The notes under the pieces: model-generated
Seen by the model: only the letters and a program-made list of their open reading frames with translations
Database searches by the model: none
What the model was told of the DNA's origin: nothing
Assembly: GCA_964057225.1 (NCBI GenBank)
Contig: OZ059895.1
Span: 14,933,001-14,997,000 of the forward strand
Direction of reading: 5' to 3'
Source: Auanema rhodensis
Taxonomy: Eukaryota > Nematoda > Chromadorea > Rhabditida > Rhabditidae
DNA length: 64,000 nucleotides
In this document: one piece after another, positions 12,906 through 25,386 of the stretch
How positions within the stretch are numbered: the stretch's first letter is position 1
How the letters are laid out: each line of letters opens with the position of its first letter
Program-made: the position numbers and the translations under genes

Positions 12906-15138
12906 ATGCTGCTGTTGCTGCTGCTGGTGGGAAATTTAATCAGTAGCTCAAATTGTCTTTTCCCGGGAGCACAACCCGATGAAGGTGATGTAAGGCATCT
13001 CTATCCATTGCGACAGATAGTGGTAAGTTTTGATGTTTTTCCTCTATAGGTATCTTTATAATAGAAAGGTTTATAAAAGTTTTCGTTTTTGTTTGAATTG
13101 ATTTGAATTTTTATCTAAAATTGAGTATTTGAATATGATTACTCTTTATATTCAACACATTTTAGATTGGATTAAAAGATCATGCTTATTCATTGCCATA
13201 TATGCTAGGATGGCTCGAAAACATAGATTATCCGAAGCAAAGACTAAATGTTGAATTCTACTTATCTGGATCAGTGGAAGCTGCATCAAACCAACTTTCA
13301 TGGTAAAACTTGAATTTTAATATTTGTATAAAAATAAATTTGTTTTTTCAGGTGGCAAGAATCTGTTAAAGGCTTATTCAGATCTATAGTAATAAAGATT
13401 GATGAGGAAGATTGGCTAGAGAGTGGTTTACGCTCAGCTCGAATGAAAAAGATGGCTTCCATTTTGATCCTATCTGGTAATACTATCCCTCGTGAATTCA
13501 AACTTCTCCAGGTTTGTCATCGCTTTTAGTTTTTAATATCATTCTTTGCGTGATTCCAGCATTTAAGTTTGAATAAAACTGATGTAATCCTTTGTCCTTT
13601 GTTTTCTCCATCAATAGAGGGAGAGATATGGAATAATCCTATTGTTACGCAAGATAATATAGCAAAGCTTGAAAACATTCAACAGGTACATTTTTGTTTA
13701 TCTTAGATTTCTCAAAAGTTGTTAAATGCTTTGATCTTTTTCAGATTGACAAGGTTTCTCTGCCATTATTTATGAATTTGCAAACAATCGATGCCTCATA
13801 TTTAACTTTTGATTCAAATAATATTCCCAACTATAGTGGAAGTAATGATTATGTGGACGTATTGCTTTATTTATATTTCAAATTAAAAAGCGTATCTTTT
13901 AGGTTTTTCATGCATCGGCTTCAAAGATGGGAATTAAAATCCTTCTTGATAGCGCTAAGTATTATGGGGTTTTCATTGACGACAATTTAGGAATTGAAGA
14001 ACAGGCGATAATTGTCACTTTTCTTTATACTCTAGAGTATTTACTTATGAATTTTAGCTAAAGTATCATCTGTGTGACTTAGTAGCAAGTAGCCTTCCCC
14101 TTCCTCCTGTTTCACATTCAGTTAGACCTTGGACTCCAGAACCACAATTGCCTAAGAATATTGACAAGTGACTCCTGTTGCTAGGTTATAGATATACATT
14201 CATTTTTAGAGTTTACTTGATAAATCTGAAACGTAGAGAAGATCGTTTTAAACGAATGGACCAGATATTTAGTATTTTGGGTTAGTCTCCATGCAGATGA
14301 AAATAATATTTTAGTTAAATTTTTTATAGGCATTGAATATTCTTTGTTAGAAGCTTCTGATGGAAAAAACTTAGGAGACGATTTCAGTTATAACATTCTT
14401 CCCGGCTATTTAGATCCATTCCATAAGCGTCCAATAAAGTCTGGTGAAGTGGGCTGTTTCTTGAGCCATTATAGGTTTGTTTGTTTTTTCAATTTCTCTC
14501 ATCTATTCAAATAAATTAAATATTTTCAGAATTTGGCAAAATGTTGTAGATCAGGGATTGAAACAAGTACTGGTATTCGAAGACGATCTTCGCTTCTCAT
14601 TGAACGGAATTGAACATGTACGGCTTCGTTATATCCTTCTTCATTAATCCCAACCGTTGTTAGATTGTGGAGGTACTGGAGGATCTGGAGGCTTCTAAGC
14701 TAGAATGGGATTTAATATATGTTGGAAGGAAGAAGCAGTCGATCGATGAACAAGAGCTGTGGGTACCAGAACACCGCCACCTCAGCACTGTAGAATACTC
14801 GTATTGGACTTTGGGCTATCTGTTATCACAATCCGGAGCCAAAAAATTACTTGAGGCTAAGCCCCTGGCTAATCTTCTTCCTGTGGACGAATACATCCCC
14901 ATCATGTTCGATAGACATCCAAATGAGGTTTGTGATTTTGCTTAAGAACTATTATCCCTGACGTCTTATCTTTTAGGAATGGAAATCTTTCTTTCCACAA
15001 AGAAATCTCAAGGCTTATACATTATTTCCTTTGTCAGTTACTCCTCAGCGTTATACAACGGATGTAGGATATGTTAGTGATACAGAAGATTCTGTAATTA
15101 TTTCAACTGAATTGCCAACAACTAGGGACGAACTCTAA
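12906..15138 (+). CDS. Procollagen galactosyltransferase, GT25 family (COLGALT-like)
   Basis: Family members transfer galactose from UDP-galactose to hydroxylysine of collagen in the ER. Twelve exons (12906-13022, 13166-13302, 13352-13511, 13560-13685, 13745-13858, 13903-14013, 14058-14167, 14210-14280, 14330-14474, 14530-14617, 14664-14927, 14977-15138) give 534 aa, against about 620 in human COLGALT1. The start is a Leu-rich signal peptide right behind an acceptor. The GT25 domain begins near residue 293 (VYLINLKRREDR) and carries GEVGCFLSHY, an acidic FEDDLRF motif (381-383 EDD), WDLIYVGRKK, YSYWTLGY and LPVDEYIPIMFDRHP. The protein ends in RDEL, an ER-retention signal. The donor after exon 6 is uncertain: either a weak GT at 14014 or a GC at 14005, both in frame. 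From memory, the C. elegans GT25 gene D2045.9 shares a cosmid with cul-1. Confidence 0.92.
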
Positions 15139-15740
15139 TTTATTATTTCTTGATGTTCAACATCTATTGTTAATTGATTCCTACTTAAATTTGTTACTGT
15201 ATTCTCACTCTCCAATTAATGTTGATGCTTTACTATGCCATAATTTGATATCTTTATTAGATTGTAATCTCCATAATTTTGATCTTTTCTATACACGCAA
15301 TGGTGCACGCTTCATTCTACATTGGGTTTTATACTTGCCTTAATATAAACTTGTGATTTTGCTTTAATAATAGTATCGTTTTAAGTTTATAAACATCTAA
15401 AGATTTCGTTTATTGAAATTTATGACGTGCAGGTTTAACAGCCTACTTATTTAGAATGTCATAGCAACTGGTATATACTTGGTTAACATAACATAATTCT
15501 TTTTATTCGGAATTAAGCGTATATAATGTATATATGGCTTTGTAGTTTGGATTGCGTGTTATTGTTGTTATGCTTTCGTTTTGTTTTTTATTAATTTGTT
15601 TTGAAAGATTTGTTTTGAGTTTTTTTAATCTTTAGCGCGCTTACATTACATGCAATATCTACGGTCTCGTTTTGAACCCTCTCTTGAGTTTATATTAAGC
15701 CTTTGTCGATATCTTACAATTTTCCTTCAGATTGTTCTGT
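15139..15740. other. Intergenic spacer
   Basis: AT-rich DNA between the GT25 stop and the kinase start. I see no coding sequence. An acceptor-like TTTCCTTCAG at 15721-15730 precedes the kinase ATG by ten bases and may be a trans-splice site. Confidence 0.55.
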
Positions 15741-18475
15741 ATGGGTGGGTGTGTTTCCAGGCCGTTAATCGAAATACAAGTAGGGAATGTTCATTTTTAC
15801 ACCAAAAGTATTATAAATGAAGGAGGATTTGGAATAGTATGTTTAACATATTTACAACTTTTTTCATAACTAAGTTTGTTTAGGTTTATCATGTGGAAGA
15901 GAGGAAAACATCAGAAAGTTTAGCAGTTAAAGTTATATCAACTAAAAATGATGAAAACTTAATTAGCAAGGTTAGGTATGAGGTATGTACAATTATTTAT
16001 ATAAAGAAGATGACATTGTCTTTCAGATAGGAATGTTAAAAAATTTTAGACATACAAAAGAGATAATTCATTTGATAGCTGTTGATTATAATGCTGACGG
16101 AGATTACTTCCTCGTTTTCCCCTATTTCCCTCGTGGCTCTTTAGCTGATCTATTGATAGACTTTCGTAAGTTCAATCTAAGACTAACCACAGAAAGAGTA
16201 TGTTATGAGGTTCGTGAGGTAATGGTTTGTAATTGTTTTTCAGATTATATTCTTCCTCAGTCATATCATTAACGGACTTATATGGCTACACACACTGGGC
16301 TATATTCATCGTGATCTTAAGCCTGCTAACTTTGTACTAAATGAGAAAGATCATGTTGTGATTATAGACTTAGGTTCTGTGATGAGGTTAATTCTTACTT
16401 GTTCATCTTCAACTGTTTTTTTGTATTTTAGAAAAAATATTATTATTGGAAATAATAAGGAACGTGACCGACTAATCGATGAATGTAATGAAAAATGCTC
16501 TTTGTTGTATAGGTATTTAAAGTTTCCCACAACACAGTTCTTGTGTTCGTTTAGGCCCCCAGAGTTATTTACATGTGAATTAGGATCCTATATAACGGAA
16601 AAGGTTGACATCTGGGTATGTTTTCCATTTATATATTAAAATATATAATTATATGTTGTAGATGCTTGGTTGTTGTATATATGAATTCATTTACAATCGC
16701 AGTCCTATGGAAGCCGTTCACGCATCTGGTAATAGTGTTGCTCTAGCTGCATTAAGTCCAGAGCGTTTTCCATATTCAAATGATCATTGGTGTGTTTCCT
16801 CTAGGTTTTTTGCTTAATATTTTGTTTTTTAAGTACGGATGATACAATGCTGGACATTGTTAGGCGAATGCTAAAATCTGAACCTGGAAAACGAATGTCT
16901 CTGCGACAGTTGAGAGACACTGTGAATAATATTCAACGATTTGAGCCTGAAGAACAAACTCTTCATTGTTTGCGTGGTGATGGTCCGGTATCGGATTTCA
17001 AGGAACCTGCTCCATTTATTAACGAAGATGGCAGTTTTCTGCCATCGGTTCCTGAGCAGGAAGAAGGCACTCCCAGTGAAGTGTCTAGTGATAGCTTTGG
17101 AGATTACGTTTATTCTTACGAATCAAAACATAACGTAACTGGCTGTGAAATTGGAGAAGATGAAGATTCTGATAATGGAAGTGATGGCGAGAAGGAACCA
17201 CCGCCACCCATAACACCTCGAGGACCTGTGCCATTTAATCCCATGCGATTTTATATCAAACAAGCTGCGGATCGTTGCCGTAATAAATACAAAAAAAAAT
17301 TTGCCAATGCTCAAAAAATGGGCATTGTCAAGGAGGAACCGGAAGATTCTTCGAAAACTCCAACATCCGTTGGTTCTCCTATGTCTGTTCCAAGAACGTC
17401 GTATGACCCAGATGATTTCAAGCCATGCTCGCGGGGATCTGGCCGTGATTTTGACTACTTTTATCTTCCTCCACGGGGTAAACCGACTTTGTCAAATACT
17501 GTTCCAGAAAAAGGTCAGTTGCAATCCAAACAGTCACGAAGCTTAGATACTGAACCACAAGTTCAGTTTTCTGCTCGTTTTATTGAGAACTATTTGTATT
17601 TCAAACAAAATGGCTTCTGTATTCCTATGGACAACCTACCTTGTACAGCACATTCTCCAGAGCCTGAAGACTCACCAAATGATACTTATCAGAATTTACA
17701 TTCAACTTCTCCGATTGGTTCATCTCCTAAAGGTCGAAGAAGCTCAAATCCCGATGCTTCCTCTCCACAAAGAATCCAATCAACATCTCCTAACAATTCT
17801 AGTCCTAATTCTCCTAACCCTCGGAAGAAGTACACTGAGCCTCGACCTTCACCATATCATTACTTGCCTTTCGAGCCATGGTCCACTGGAACAGTCTCCC
17901 CTAGTGAACAGAAAGCTTACTTCGATGCACATTCAGAAACATTTGAAGTTACTTCACCTATTGGGAATAGAACAGAGCAAAGTCGACCGAATCGAGAGGC
18001 AAGCAAACAACAGAAAAAGGAGCATAAAGGCTATCATGATCCATTCTTAATGCTGGAACCTCCACCCAGAAAACCAGATCCTGAAATTCCGTTGATCTGT
18101 AACATCCGAGAAGTTATTGATAGACCTGATTCTCCGTTTGTTCTTTGGCGTCAATGTCGCGCAGACAAAACACGGATGACAAAACGTAAAGTTGATGAAA
18201 CTTTACGGCAAGTACTTTCACCAGTAACTAATCGGGACGATAAAGCATCTCCGAAACCTTCACCACGTCGAGCTACTCCTTCGAAAACGAACAATGAAAC
18301 TACTTACTCTTCTAAGAAGGGTAACATATCAATAGATCCTAAGGATCATCTATCAGAGATACCTGATACACTGCCCGGTCTGTATGAGGATAGTGATGAT
18401 GATGACATCTCAACTGATTCCGATTCATCAACGTTTAAACCGAGAGAAGGCGGTAGCAATGTACCTTATGCATGA
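15741..18475 (+). CDS. STK16-like Ser/Thr kinase (NAK family) with a long disordered tail
   Basis: Eight exons (15741-15836, 15884-15982, 16027-16209, 16244-16386, 16432-16512, 16555-16615, 16662-16789, 16834-18475) give 810 aa. The kinase domain shows a glycine loop (EGGFGIVY), VAIK-type Lys48, catalytic HRDLKPAN (Asp150), DLG in place of DFG (168-170) and a PPELF activation-segment end. Several stretches resemble STK16/MPSK1 rather than AAK1/BIKE/GAK (LVFPYFPRGSL, VVIIDLGSV, SGNSVALAALSPERFP). The N-terminus MGGCVSRP fits N-myristoylation on Gly2 and palmitoylation on Cys4; STK16 is modified in this way and sits on Golgi membranes. STK16 is about 305 aa, whereas here the last exon adds roughly 500 residues rich in SP/TP sites, with an acidic C-terminus and a DPF motif (residues 666-668). 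DPF motifs bind the AP-2 appendage in related kinases. The intron at 16210-16243 is only 34 bases. Confidence 0.87.
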
Positions 18476-21307
18476 TTACTAATCCATTTTTACTAACATA
18501 TGCCACATAGAAACAATCTGTTTTATCCGTATTTATAAATGTAAATATGTTCTTATATATTTATCATTTTTTTTCTTCGGTCGTGATGTACATTAACGAG
18601 GTATTTTAACTATAATTCACTTAATTATATTAATTGTAAGTATTTATAATAACTAATTTGTAATTATTTCATTATACTTGTATATTTCGTTATAAGACTC
18701 ATTTGTTTTATAAACATAGTTTCATAACATTATCATGTTATCTATAAACAATTTACATTTTACCACTTGAATATAATACGAATAATTGACAACTATTAAG
18801 TATGCCAAAAACCGCAATATTTACAGTCCTAATTTTGAATATCATGCCTAATAAACTAAAAGGGTTAGATTAGGGATCGCACCTAAGGGTTCTTCCATTT
18901 TTCTGATCAGCCACATATAGGACCCTTTCCCGCATTTTTTTTTTTTTGGAATAGCTAATCTAGAGGATTAGCAATACGTACGAGAACTGAACTTGTTGAA
19001 ACATAATTTCTTTTTTTTTTCAATCACGCCTGTTTTATTTTTCATTCTCTCTATACTGAGATGAATTCAGAAAAAGAGAAATTGAAAATGAGAAAATGAT
19101 TACAGAAATAGTTATCTAAACATAACATTTTTATTCTCTTACACTTAAGTCTGTTGACGTAGGTATGAACTTGTATATGCAAAAATTATACTTGGGCTTG
19201 GAGTTAAACTGAAAAAAAGCGATTAAAAATTAAAGAAAATTGATTAAAACACAAAAAAAAATTTTAGACAACTAAATAACTAAAAACGGTCAGATTTATT
19301 CAACTCACAATTTTACTCGAACTTAAATATTTCCGCTAAAAATTAAAAAAAAAAGAGGGAAAGCACTATATTCTACCACTCCGTATAGTGGAATCGGAAG
19401 ATTTCCAAAATTGTTGTAAAAGCAGCTACGTCATTCCGAGCTGTAAGAAGCTGGCAACGTTATTATCAAGATGAACAAAAATTGGAAGACATTATAGTTA
19501 GAAGCATACTACTTAACTTATAATATTATATATTAATTATTAATTATATTTATAATTCTGTTTACGTTGCATCAATTTGCATTCAGATGTGGTTTATGGG
19601 AATTTCAAAATTAAAATGTGATTACGTGAAATTCACGTGAATTTCACGTGAAACTTACCTCTCTCACGCATTAAAATGATCGCGATGTGTTGTTTACAGC
19701 TTTCTACATTATTCTATTTATTGTTTACAAAATTTACAAACTTGTATTATGTCTTTGTTTATTATTAAAATATATAAAAGTTACTTTTCGAAATATATTT
19801 TGTATTCCTTTGATAATATATCAAATTAAATATGTTATTTATAATAAAAATTAAAATACAATGTTAATTTTCACATTCAATATTTCTTTTTGTATTTCTG
19901 TAATATGAACAGAAAACAAAACGAACAAGTAGGCGGAGCTAGTGTAGAAGAAGAAAGCATAGTTATTTAATATTCTTCTTCTCACATGGCACCAAAGTAC
20001 ATATTTGAACAGGTTCATCTCATATAGTTAGCTATGCAATTTTATATAAATTACTGACGATTATAGCTTTTTTTTATTTTAAAAGTTGTCATCAATGTCC
20101 ACCTGTTCATTCAACCTGTTACTACAACTGGAAATTTCGTCCTCTGGGTATAACATCAAACTATATACGTATAATATATAAATAATAATTTAAAGTTACA
20201 TATATTATCAATATGTTATCATTTTCTATCCATGGAGTACAAAATAAAATAGCTTAAAACACCCAGATTATAGATTACTTTCTTTGAAATGACTGAAAAG
20301 ATTCTGTTCAGTTTTAACTATAGGAATCTCTCAGATTTTCTAATCAACTTTGAACGTTCCAAGTGCTCAAATGCCAATTGTGATACCTTTAACAACTTCA
20401 ACAACACATAGTTAATTCGATATAAGATTATGATTAATGAATAAATTTGAAATATATACCTTGTCATATCATAATGCTGTCCATCGAGCATTTTTGATAT
20501 TTGTTCGTAAACCAAATGAATGAAAGATGCTGCAGAAGTTAATGACTTCAAATTAATCGCATTTCTAATCATTAATCAAGAATCAGAATAACATCAGAAT
20601 ACTGTATTGATGTAAGTTTCTGTTCACAAAATAGAAGTGATAATCATAGAAATAATAGCTCATTTACATTCAAACACCCTGTGACAAATGGTAAAGTTTC
20701 ATGATATGACGGTTATAAACGATCGAGTTTGCATTCTATAAGCAGCTTTCTCGGGTTGATTTCAATGTTGGCTTAACCTTCAGAAGTTAACTCAGTAATC
20801 ACCAACAAAAAAAGATTTATTTAAACGATAATAATGATATGAAATACTTTGATTTGAATGAAGAGAGGTGGAAGAAAACTGATAAGAAACGTTTGTTCTT
20901 AAAAATTATTCAAATAATATAATAAATATAATAAACATGAACATGATCATGATCATAAACATAATATTCATATCATTATTATTATTATAAACTATAATTT
21001 GTTTTTTTCTTTATTATTAGCTATCAAAGCATGAATACAATTCGAAAATTTTAACGAATGTATTGTTTTTTCGGTTTAAATGTATTATATAATATATAAT
21101 TTGTTTATTTTTACAATTATAATTATAATTATTGGGTTTTTTGTTTTAATTATTGAAAGAAAATCTAAGATTCAGTGATTATGAACTGTTTATACTATAA
21201 GTTTTTCAATAGAACTCATTTTTTGCTTTGATCTTTGCCGATATCACATTCCAGCCTTTTTTTTTTAAATTGAAACTATTTCAGTTAAGTTTTATTATAT
21301 TACTGAT
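18476..21307. other. Intergenic, AT-rich
   Basis: About 2.8 kb without a credible gene on either strand. It holds a triple ACGTGAA cluster at 19624-19652; otherwise I see only AT-rich sequence and short homopolymer runs. Confidence 0.6.
19624..19652. promoter_or_regulatory. Triple ACGTGAA cluster with 11-bp period
   Basis: ACGTGAA begins at 19624, 19635 and 19646, an exact 11-base period, and the last two copies form full CACGTG palindromes (19634-19639 and 19645-19650). One-turn spacing would place the sites on the same DNA face. Function is inferred; the nearest genes are over 1 kb away. Confidence 0.35.
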
Positions 21308-23096
21308 ATGTGTATAACATTGGAAATGGGAAATGCGAACCTATATGTATTTTTACAATATTTAATATTTTCCATAAACTTTCTTTTATCTATGTTATCA
21401 TTATATATAATAATTTACTATTCACCATCTCTATTATCTTCTTACAAAAAGTTTTTAATTTGTCATCTCATATGGTTAGTTTATTATACAAATTATTCCT
21501 TTTAAAATCCATATAATCATGATTTTAAGCTTTATACTCCAAGATTTTGTCATTGGAGTTTGTATAGCTTTTGTTTTTTATCCTGATATTCACGGTCTCC
21601 GTCAGACAGGGCTGGCATCATTTTTGGGAATTAATGTTAAACATATCTTTTATGTGGGAGCAAGCTTGACATTAGGTATATGAAATATGGTCAAGTTGCT
21701 CTTAAGCTTAACGAATTGTTACAGAAGTTATAGGTATATACACGCATATGCTAATATTTCGAACCAGAGCTATTATCACACACTCACATCCATTATATTT
21801 CAATAAATTTGGTCATTATATGACAATAGCATTTGCACATAGTCTTTGGATAATCGTTTGTGCTTATGTTCATTATGTGTTAACTACTGGATTTCAAGAA
21901 CGATATATACAGTTAAAAGTAAATTTATATATTAAAGTTGTTAAATTTACTTTGGTGTATCTCATATTTTCGATTTTTGACTAAAATCAACTTAAGCAAT
22001 ATGATAATTTATCGATTTTTGACTAAAATCAACTTGAGCAATATGATAATTTATCGATTTTTGACTAAAATCAACTTAAGCAATATGATAATTTATCGAT
22101 TTTTGACTAAAATCAACTTAAGCAATATGATAATTTATCGATTTTTGACTAAAATCAACTTAAGCAATATGATAATTTATCGATTTTTGACTAAAATCAA
22201 CTTAAGCAATATGATAATTTATCGATTTTTGACTAAAATCAACTTAAGCAATATGATAATTTATCGATTTTTGACTAAAATCAACTTAAGCAATATGATA
22301 ATTTATCGATTTTTGACTAAAATCAACTTAAGCAATATGATAATTTATCGATTTTTGACTAAAATCCTGAACTGAAATTCACTTAGTATGAAAAAAAGCA
22401 GAATAGTTTCAATTTTTTTCTTGAACCATTCTTGAAATATTCGATTTCTGACTGAGTCGACTTGAGCAATAGCACTGATTTATCAAATCTGTCTAAATCT
22501 ATATTCGGTAGTGACCAACTTTAATATATATCAAATCATCCGAATACATAATTTATGTAAAATTTTAGAATGATAACATATGTCAGCATAGTTATGCTTC
22601 AATACTAATGAATAATGATGTTATGATTGTACCTAAGAATCTCAGTGGCTTTGTAAGAATACGTTATATAATGGCATTTTTCGTTATCGCACAATGGATA
22701 ATTATATTTGCTGTCTCCTTACAGTCACTGTATTCATCTCGCACTGCTCTATCAGCTCGAACACGCAAACTTCAGAAATCTCTGCTATGGATCCTGTTCT
22801 TTCAAGTTTTCTAACATTCTCAATATTCTCTTCAATTCAAGCAGCACATTCTTCAGATTATGATACCGTTGCAGTTAATGGTTGTACCTATTGTCACACT
22901 ATTTCTTATCAGATCAGCTATCTATGGAATCGTTGCTATGCTTGTGTTTTCCACGCATGGCATAGCCAATACTCTTGTTCTGCTGTTAGGACACCGTGAA
23001 TACAGAAAAGCTCTTCTTAAACTAGTTAACAGTTACTTCAAAAAGCCAAGTTCATATTATTTAGAAATGTTTTTATTTACAAAAATTATTATTTAG
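21308..23096 (+). CDS. Srh-type serpentine chemoreceptor
   Basis: Candidate seven-transmembrane chemoreceptor, probably 7TM_GPCR_Srh, for sensory neurons. Five exons (21308-21474, 21530-21675, 21725-21918, 22569-22805, 22842-23096) give 332 aa. They correspond one to one, in length and phase, with the intact minus-strand paralogue at 25689-26909, which supports the model. Family-like features are the segment after TM1 (CHLICFILQDF), GLRQTGLASFLGI before TM3, an LSARTRKLQKSLL stretch before TM6, and a C-terminal HGIANTLVLLLGHREYRKALL. The region between the TM6 proline and the HG motif is about 16 residues shorter than in the paralogue, so TM7 may be damaged. Intron 3 (21919-22568) is 650 bases against 44 in the paralogue, because it contains a minisatellite. 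Confidence 0.75.
21971..22366. repeat. 42-bp minisatellite, 9 copies plus a partial
   Basis: Nine head-to-tail copies of a 42-base unit (CGATTTTTGACTAAAATCAA followed by 22 more bases) run from 21971 to 22348, with an 18-base partial copy at 22349-22366. Copies are almost identical; copy 2 has CTTGAGC where the others have CTTAAGC. The unit length is a multiple of three, so an open frame runs through the array. The array sits inside intron 3 of the srh gene, and the paralogue has nothing there, so I treat it as intronic and not as a repeat protein. Confidence 0.95.
22442..22483. repeat. Degenerate copy of the 42-bp unit
   Basis: One diverged unit of exactly 42 bases lies 75 bases beyond the array (it begins CGATTTCTGACTGAGTCGAC and keeps CTTGAGCAATA). 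It suggests the unit existed here before the recent expansion. Confidence 0.75.
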
Positions 23097-23652
23097 ATTT
23101 AATAGTAATTCCGAATGAAAATACTCTTAAGCCATCACTGAATCTTCAATTATGACAGACAAATGGCTAAAAAGCGATCTGAGTGTTTTCTCTCTCTGGA
23201 TTAAGTTTGAATACAAACAGTCCTTGGTGCTTAGTATTGTAATATAAGCATGTTGATGTTAAATTATAATTGTAAAAAATAATTTTTTTTATGTGTAAAT
23301 AATATGCTTTTATATACAAATATGGGTTAAATATCAACGAGGTTCTCCGGAAACGTATTGTTTTTAAATGAAGCATATAATGAATACAACATTAATAGGA
23401 AAAACAACATAATCGCTTTTTTTCAATTTATTTAATAAATGGAAATAATTTTTATATACTTACATGTTCTAACCTAACTGTGGCATTATTCATCAAGTTG
23501 AAATGATCAAATCAAGTTGATTTGAATTTCTTTAGATTCGTTAATAAAAAAACTTTTAATTTTTAATATGTACAGTCCTGTGCGATGAAGGTTGTACACC
23601 CACTAGAAACCGTAATTCTAATAAATAAACTTATTTAAAATTAATATTAAAA
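23097..23652. other. Spacer between srh gene and inverted repeat
   Basis: AT-rich, no coding region seen. Confidence 0.55.
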
Positions 23653-25097
23653 TTATTCTTTTCTTTCTTTTTTTAAATATATTACAAAATAGAAATCATA
23701 ATTTGCCTAAAATATGAATAATTTCCAAAATAATTATATATTAAACTTGTAAGTCATGCTGAAACTATAAAAGCTTGCATGTAAAATAGCAAAAAATTTA
23801 AATATTTAAATAATACGTAAATTGAGCGGGAAAATTTTATTTTTACTTCAACATTTATGTTGAGTGGCTGGTTTTTTCTGCAGCTGTAACATAATCAGCG
23901 ATATGTTTGTGAAAATGTTCCAAATTTTTGATAAAATCCTTTCATCACTTCACCAATTCTTTAAATAAACTTCGAAGCTTCAGATTTCATCTCAGTGTCA
24001 TCATCAAATGTGTACATCTCTAGTTTCTGAAAATTTTGATCTTTATGTTTTATCACAAGAGTTGATATATCTGGCTTTTTTTATTATTTCTTTGTTGACT
24101 ATATATATAGTGATTAATTATTCTTCATCTCCGATGGTTCCGTATAAGTACATTTTACTGCTACACCTCATATGGTTAAATATATAGTGCTTATTAATTT
24201 TAATTATATATTTATAGTTTTACTTTTCAAGAATTTTTTGTCAATATATGGTTATCCTTAATATCTTATCCCGAAATTTGGGGTATTCGTCAGTTGGGTT
24301 TATCATCTAAATTGGGAATACCTATTCAATACGCTTCATATGTTACAGCATTTTTCGTGTCGGGTGAGGATTATTGGCTAATCTGAGCTATGTAAAACAT
24401 AGAATCATTCAAATTTTTAGAAGTTATTTTATCGAACACGAGCGATTTTTTAATTTTTTTTTAAAACAGATGGTGTCATATTTGTAAAATATAAGGTGAA
24501 AAATTTAATTTGTGTCTCTTATATCTTTACAAGCCTCCTGATCACAGGAATCTGCATTTGCTTATTCATGGCCTGTCTACATGCTCTGAGATCGCCTACC
24601 TTTTCTCTATCTGAGCTGACTCGGAACCTTCACTTCAGGTTATCTGCAGAAATTTATTTTGAAGGGGATGATACCTATGTTCATGATGGTGCCTGTATAT
24701 AGTCATGTTCGCTAAGTCATTCGATAGATTTCCAGCTGTGTGAATTATTAAGGAAATTATTTTAGTTATTATCATAGTGGGATCCAAAAATTATTTGGAC
24801 CTTTGAGTATACAAACTTTCATAAAAGATTAAATTTTCTCTTAGGAATAAAACATCCATGAAAGAAAGAAATAATAAAAAAAGTACACAAAAATAATAAA
24901 TAAAGCATAGTTTGATACTTTAAATTTAATAAATATATGTTGTGTTTCAATGAATAAGTCTGCTCAAATGATAATGCTCTTAATATGAAATCCTGTAGAA
25001 GCTTAAATAATGAATATTGAATTTACATATAAAAAGACTTTGGAAGAAATTAATACATACTCACAATTGAATGCTATCTGTAGGAACTTCATGGTGT
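23653..25097. repeat. Left arm of large inverted repeat
   Basis: Two blocks match the reverse complement of the right arm with no length difference. The outer block is 23653-24425 (773 bases, pairs with 26492-27264) and the inner block is 24859-25097 (239 bases, pairs with 25387-25625). By eye the outer block has only a handful of mismatches and the inner block about one. The middle (24426-24858) is diverged and half the length of its partner. Weaker similarity seems to continue to about 25128. Confidence 0.93.
24008..24843 (+). pseudogene. Broken srh chemoreceptor copy
   Basis: Exons 1 (24008-24174) and 2 (24218-24363) match the intact minus-strand paralogue in length and nearly in sequence. 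Downstream the copy decays. Exon 3, coding for the TM3-TM4 region, is almost wholly deleted between 24426 and 24470. The exon 4 region is diverged and shortened. The stretch after it, beginning GMIPMFMMVP, soon meets a stop and frameshifts, and the TM7 end and conserved HG motif are missing. It cannot make a seven-transmembrane protein. It is best read as the decayed half of an inverted duplication. Confidence 0.85.
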
Positions 25098-25386
25098 AAA
25101 AGGAGATAAAAAAAGTGTCTTGTCTCAACTGCATAACATATGATTCGAAGTACAACAAGCAAGTCCTTACAATAAAAAACGTGTAGCGTGCTGTTGATCA
25201 CATTAATTTGTTTTGTTTAAATCATATAAAAGCATAGTTTTTGTGGTTTTCGTACGGGTCATTCAAGATTAATTGTCAACCGTCTGAATTCAGGCATATT
25301 TGGCATAGTATTATATACAGTTGAGACAATACACTTCATTTATCTCTTACAAAACATGTTAGTCTTTTTCTGAATATAATCCTTTA
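25098..25386. other. Loop of the inverted repeat
   Basis: A 289-base spacer between the inner blocks. Some residual similarity of its ends (around 25100-25128 and 25323-25350) suggests the duplication once reached further in. No coding sequence seen. Confidence 0.75.

Noticed and set aside
21938-22375. 145-codon open frame encoding a 14-residue repeat, as a possible repeat protein
   Set aside because: It runs through the 42-bp array, whose period is a multiple of three. The array lies in an intron bounded by splice sites conserved with the paralogue, which lacks it.
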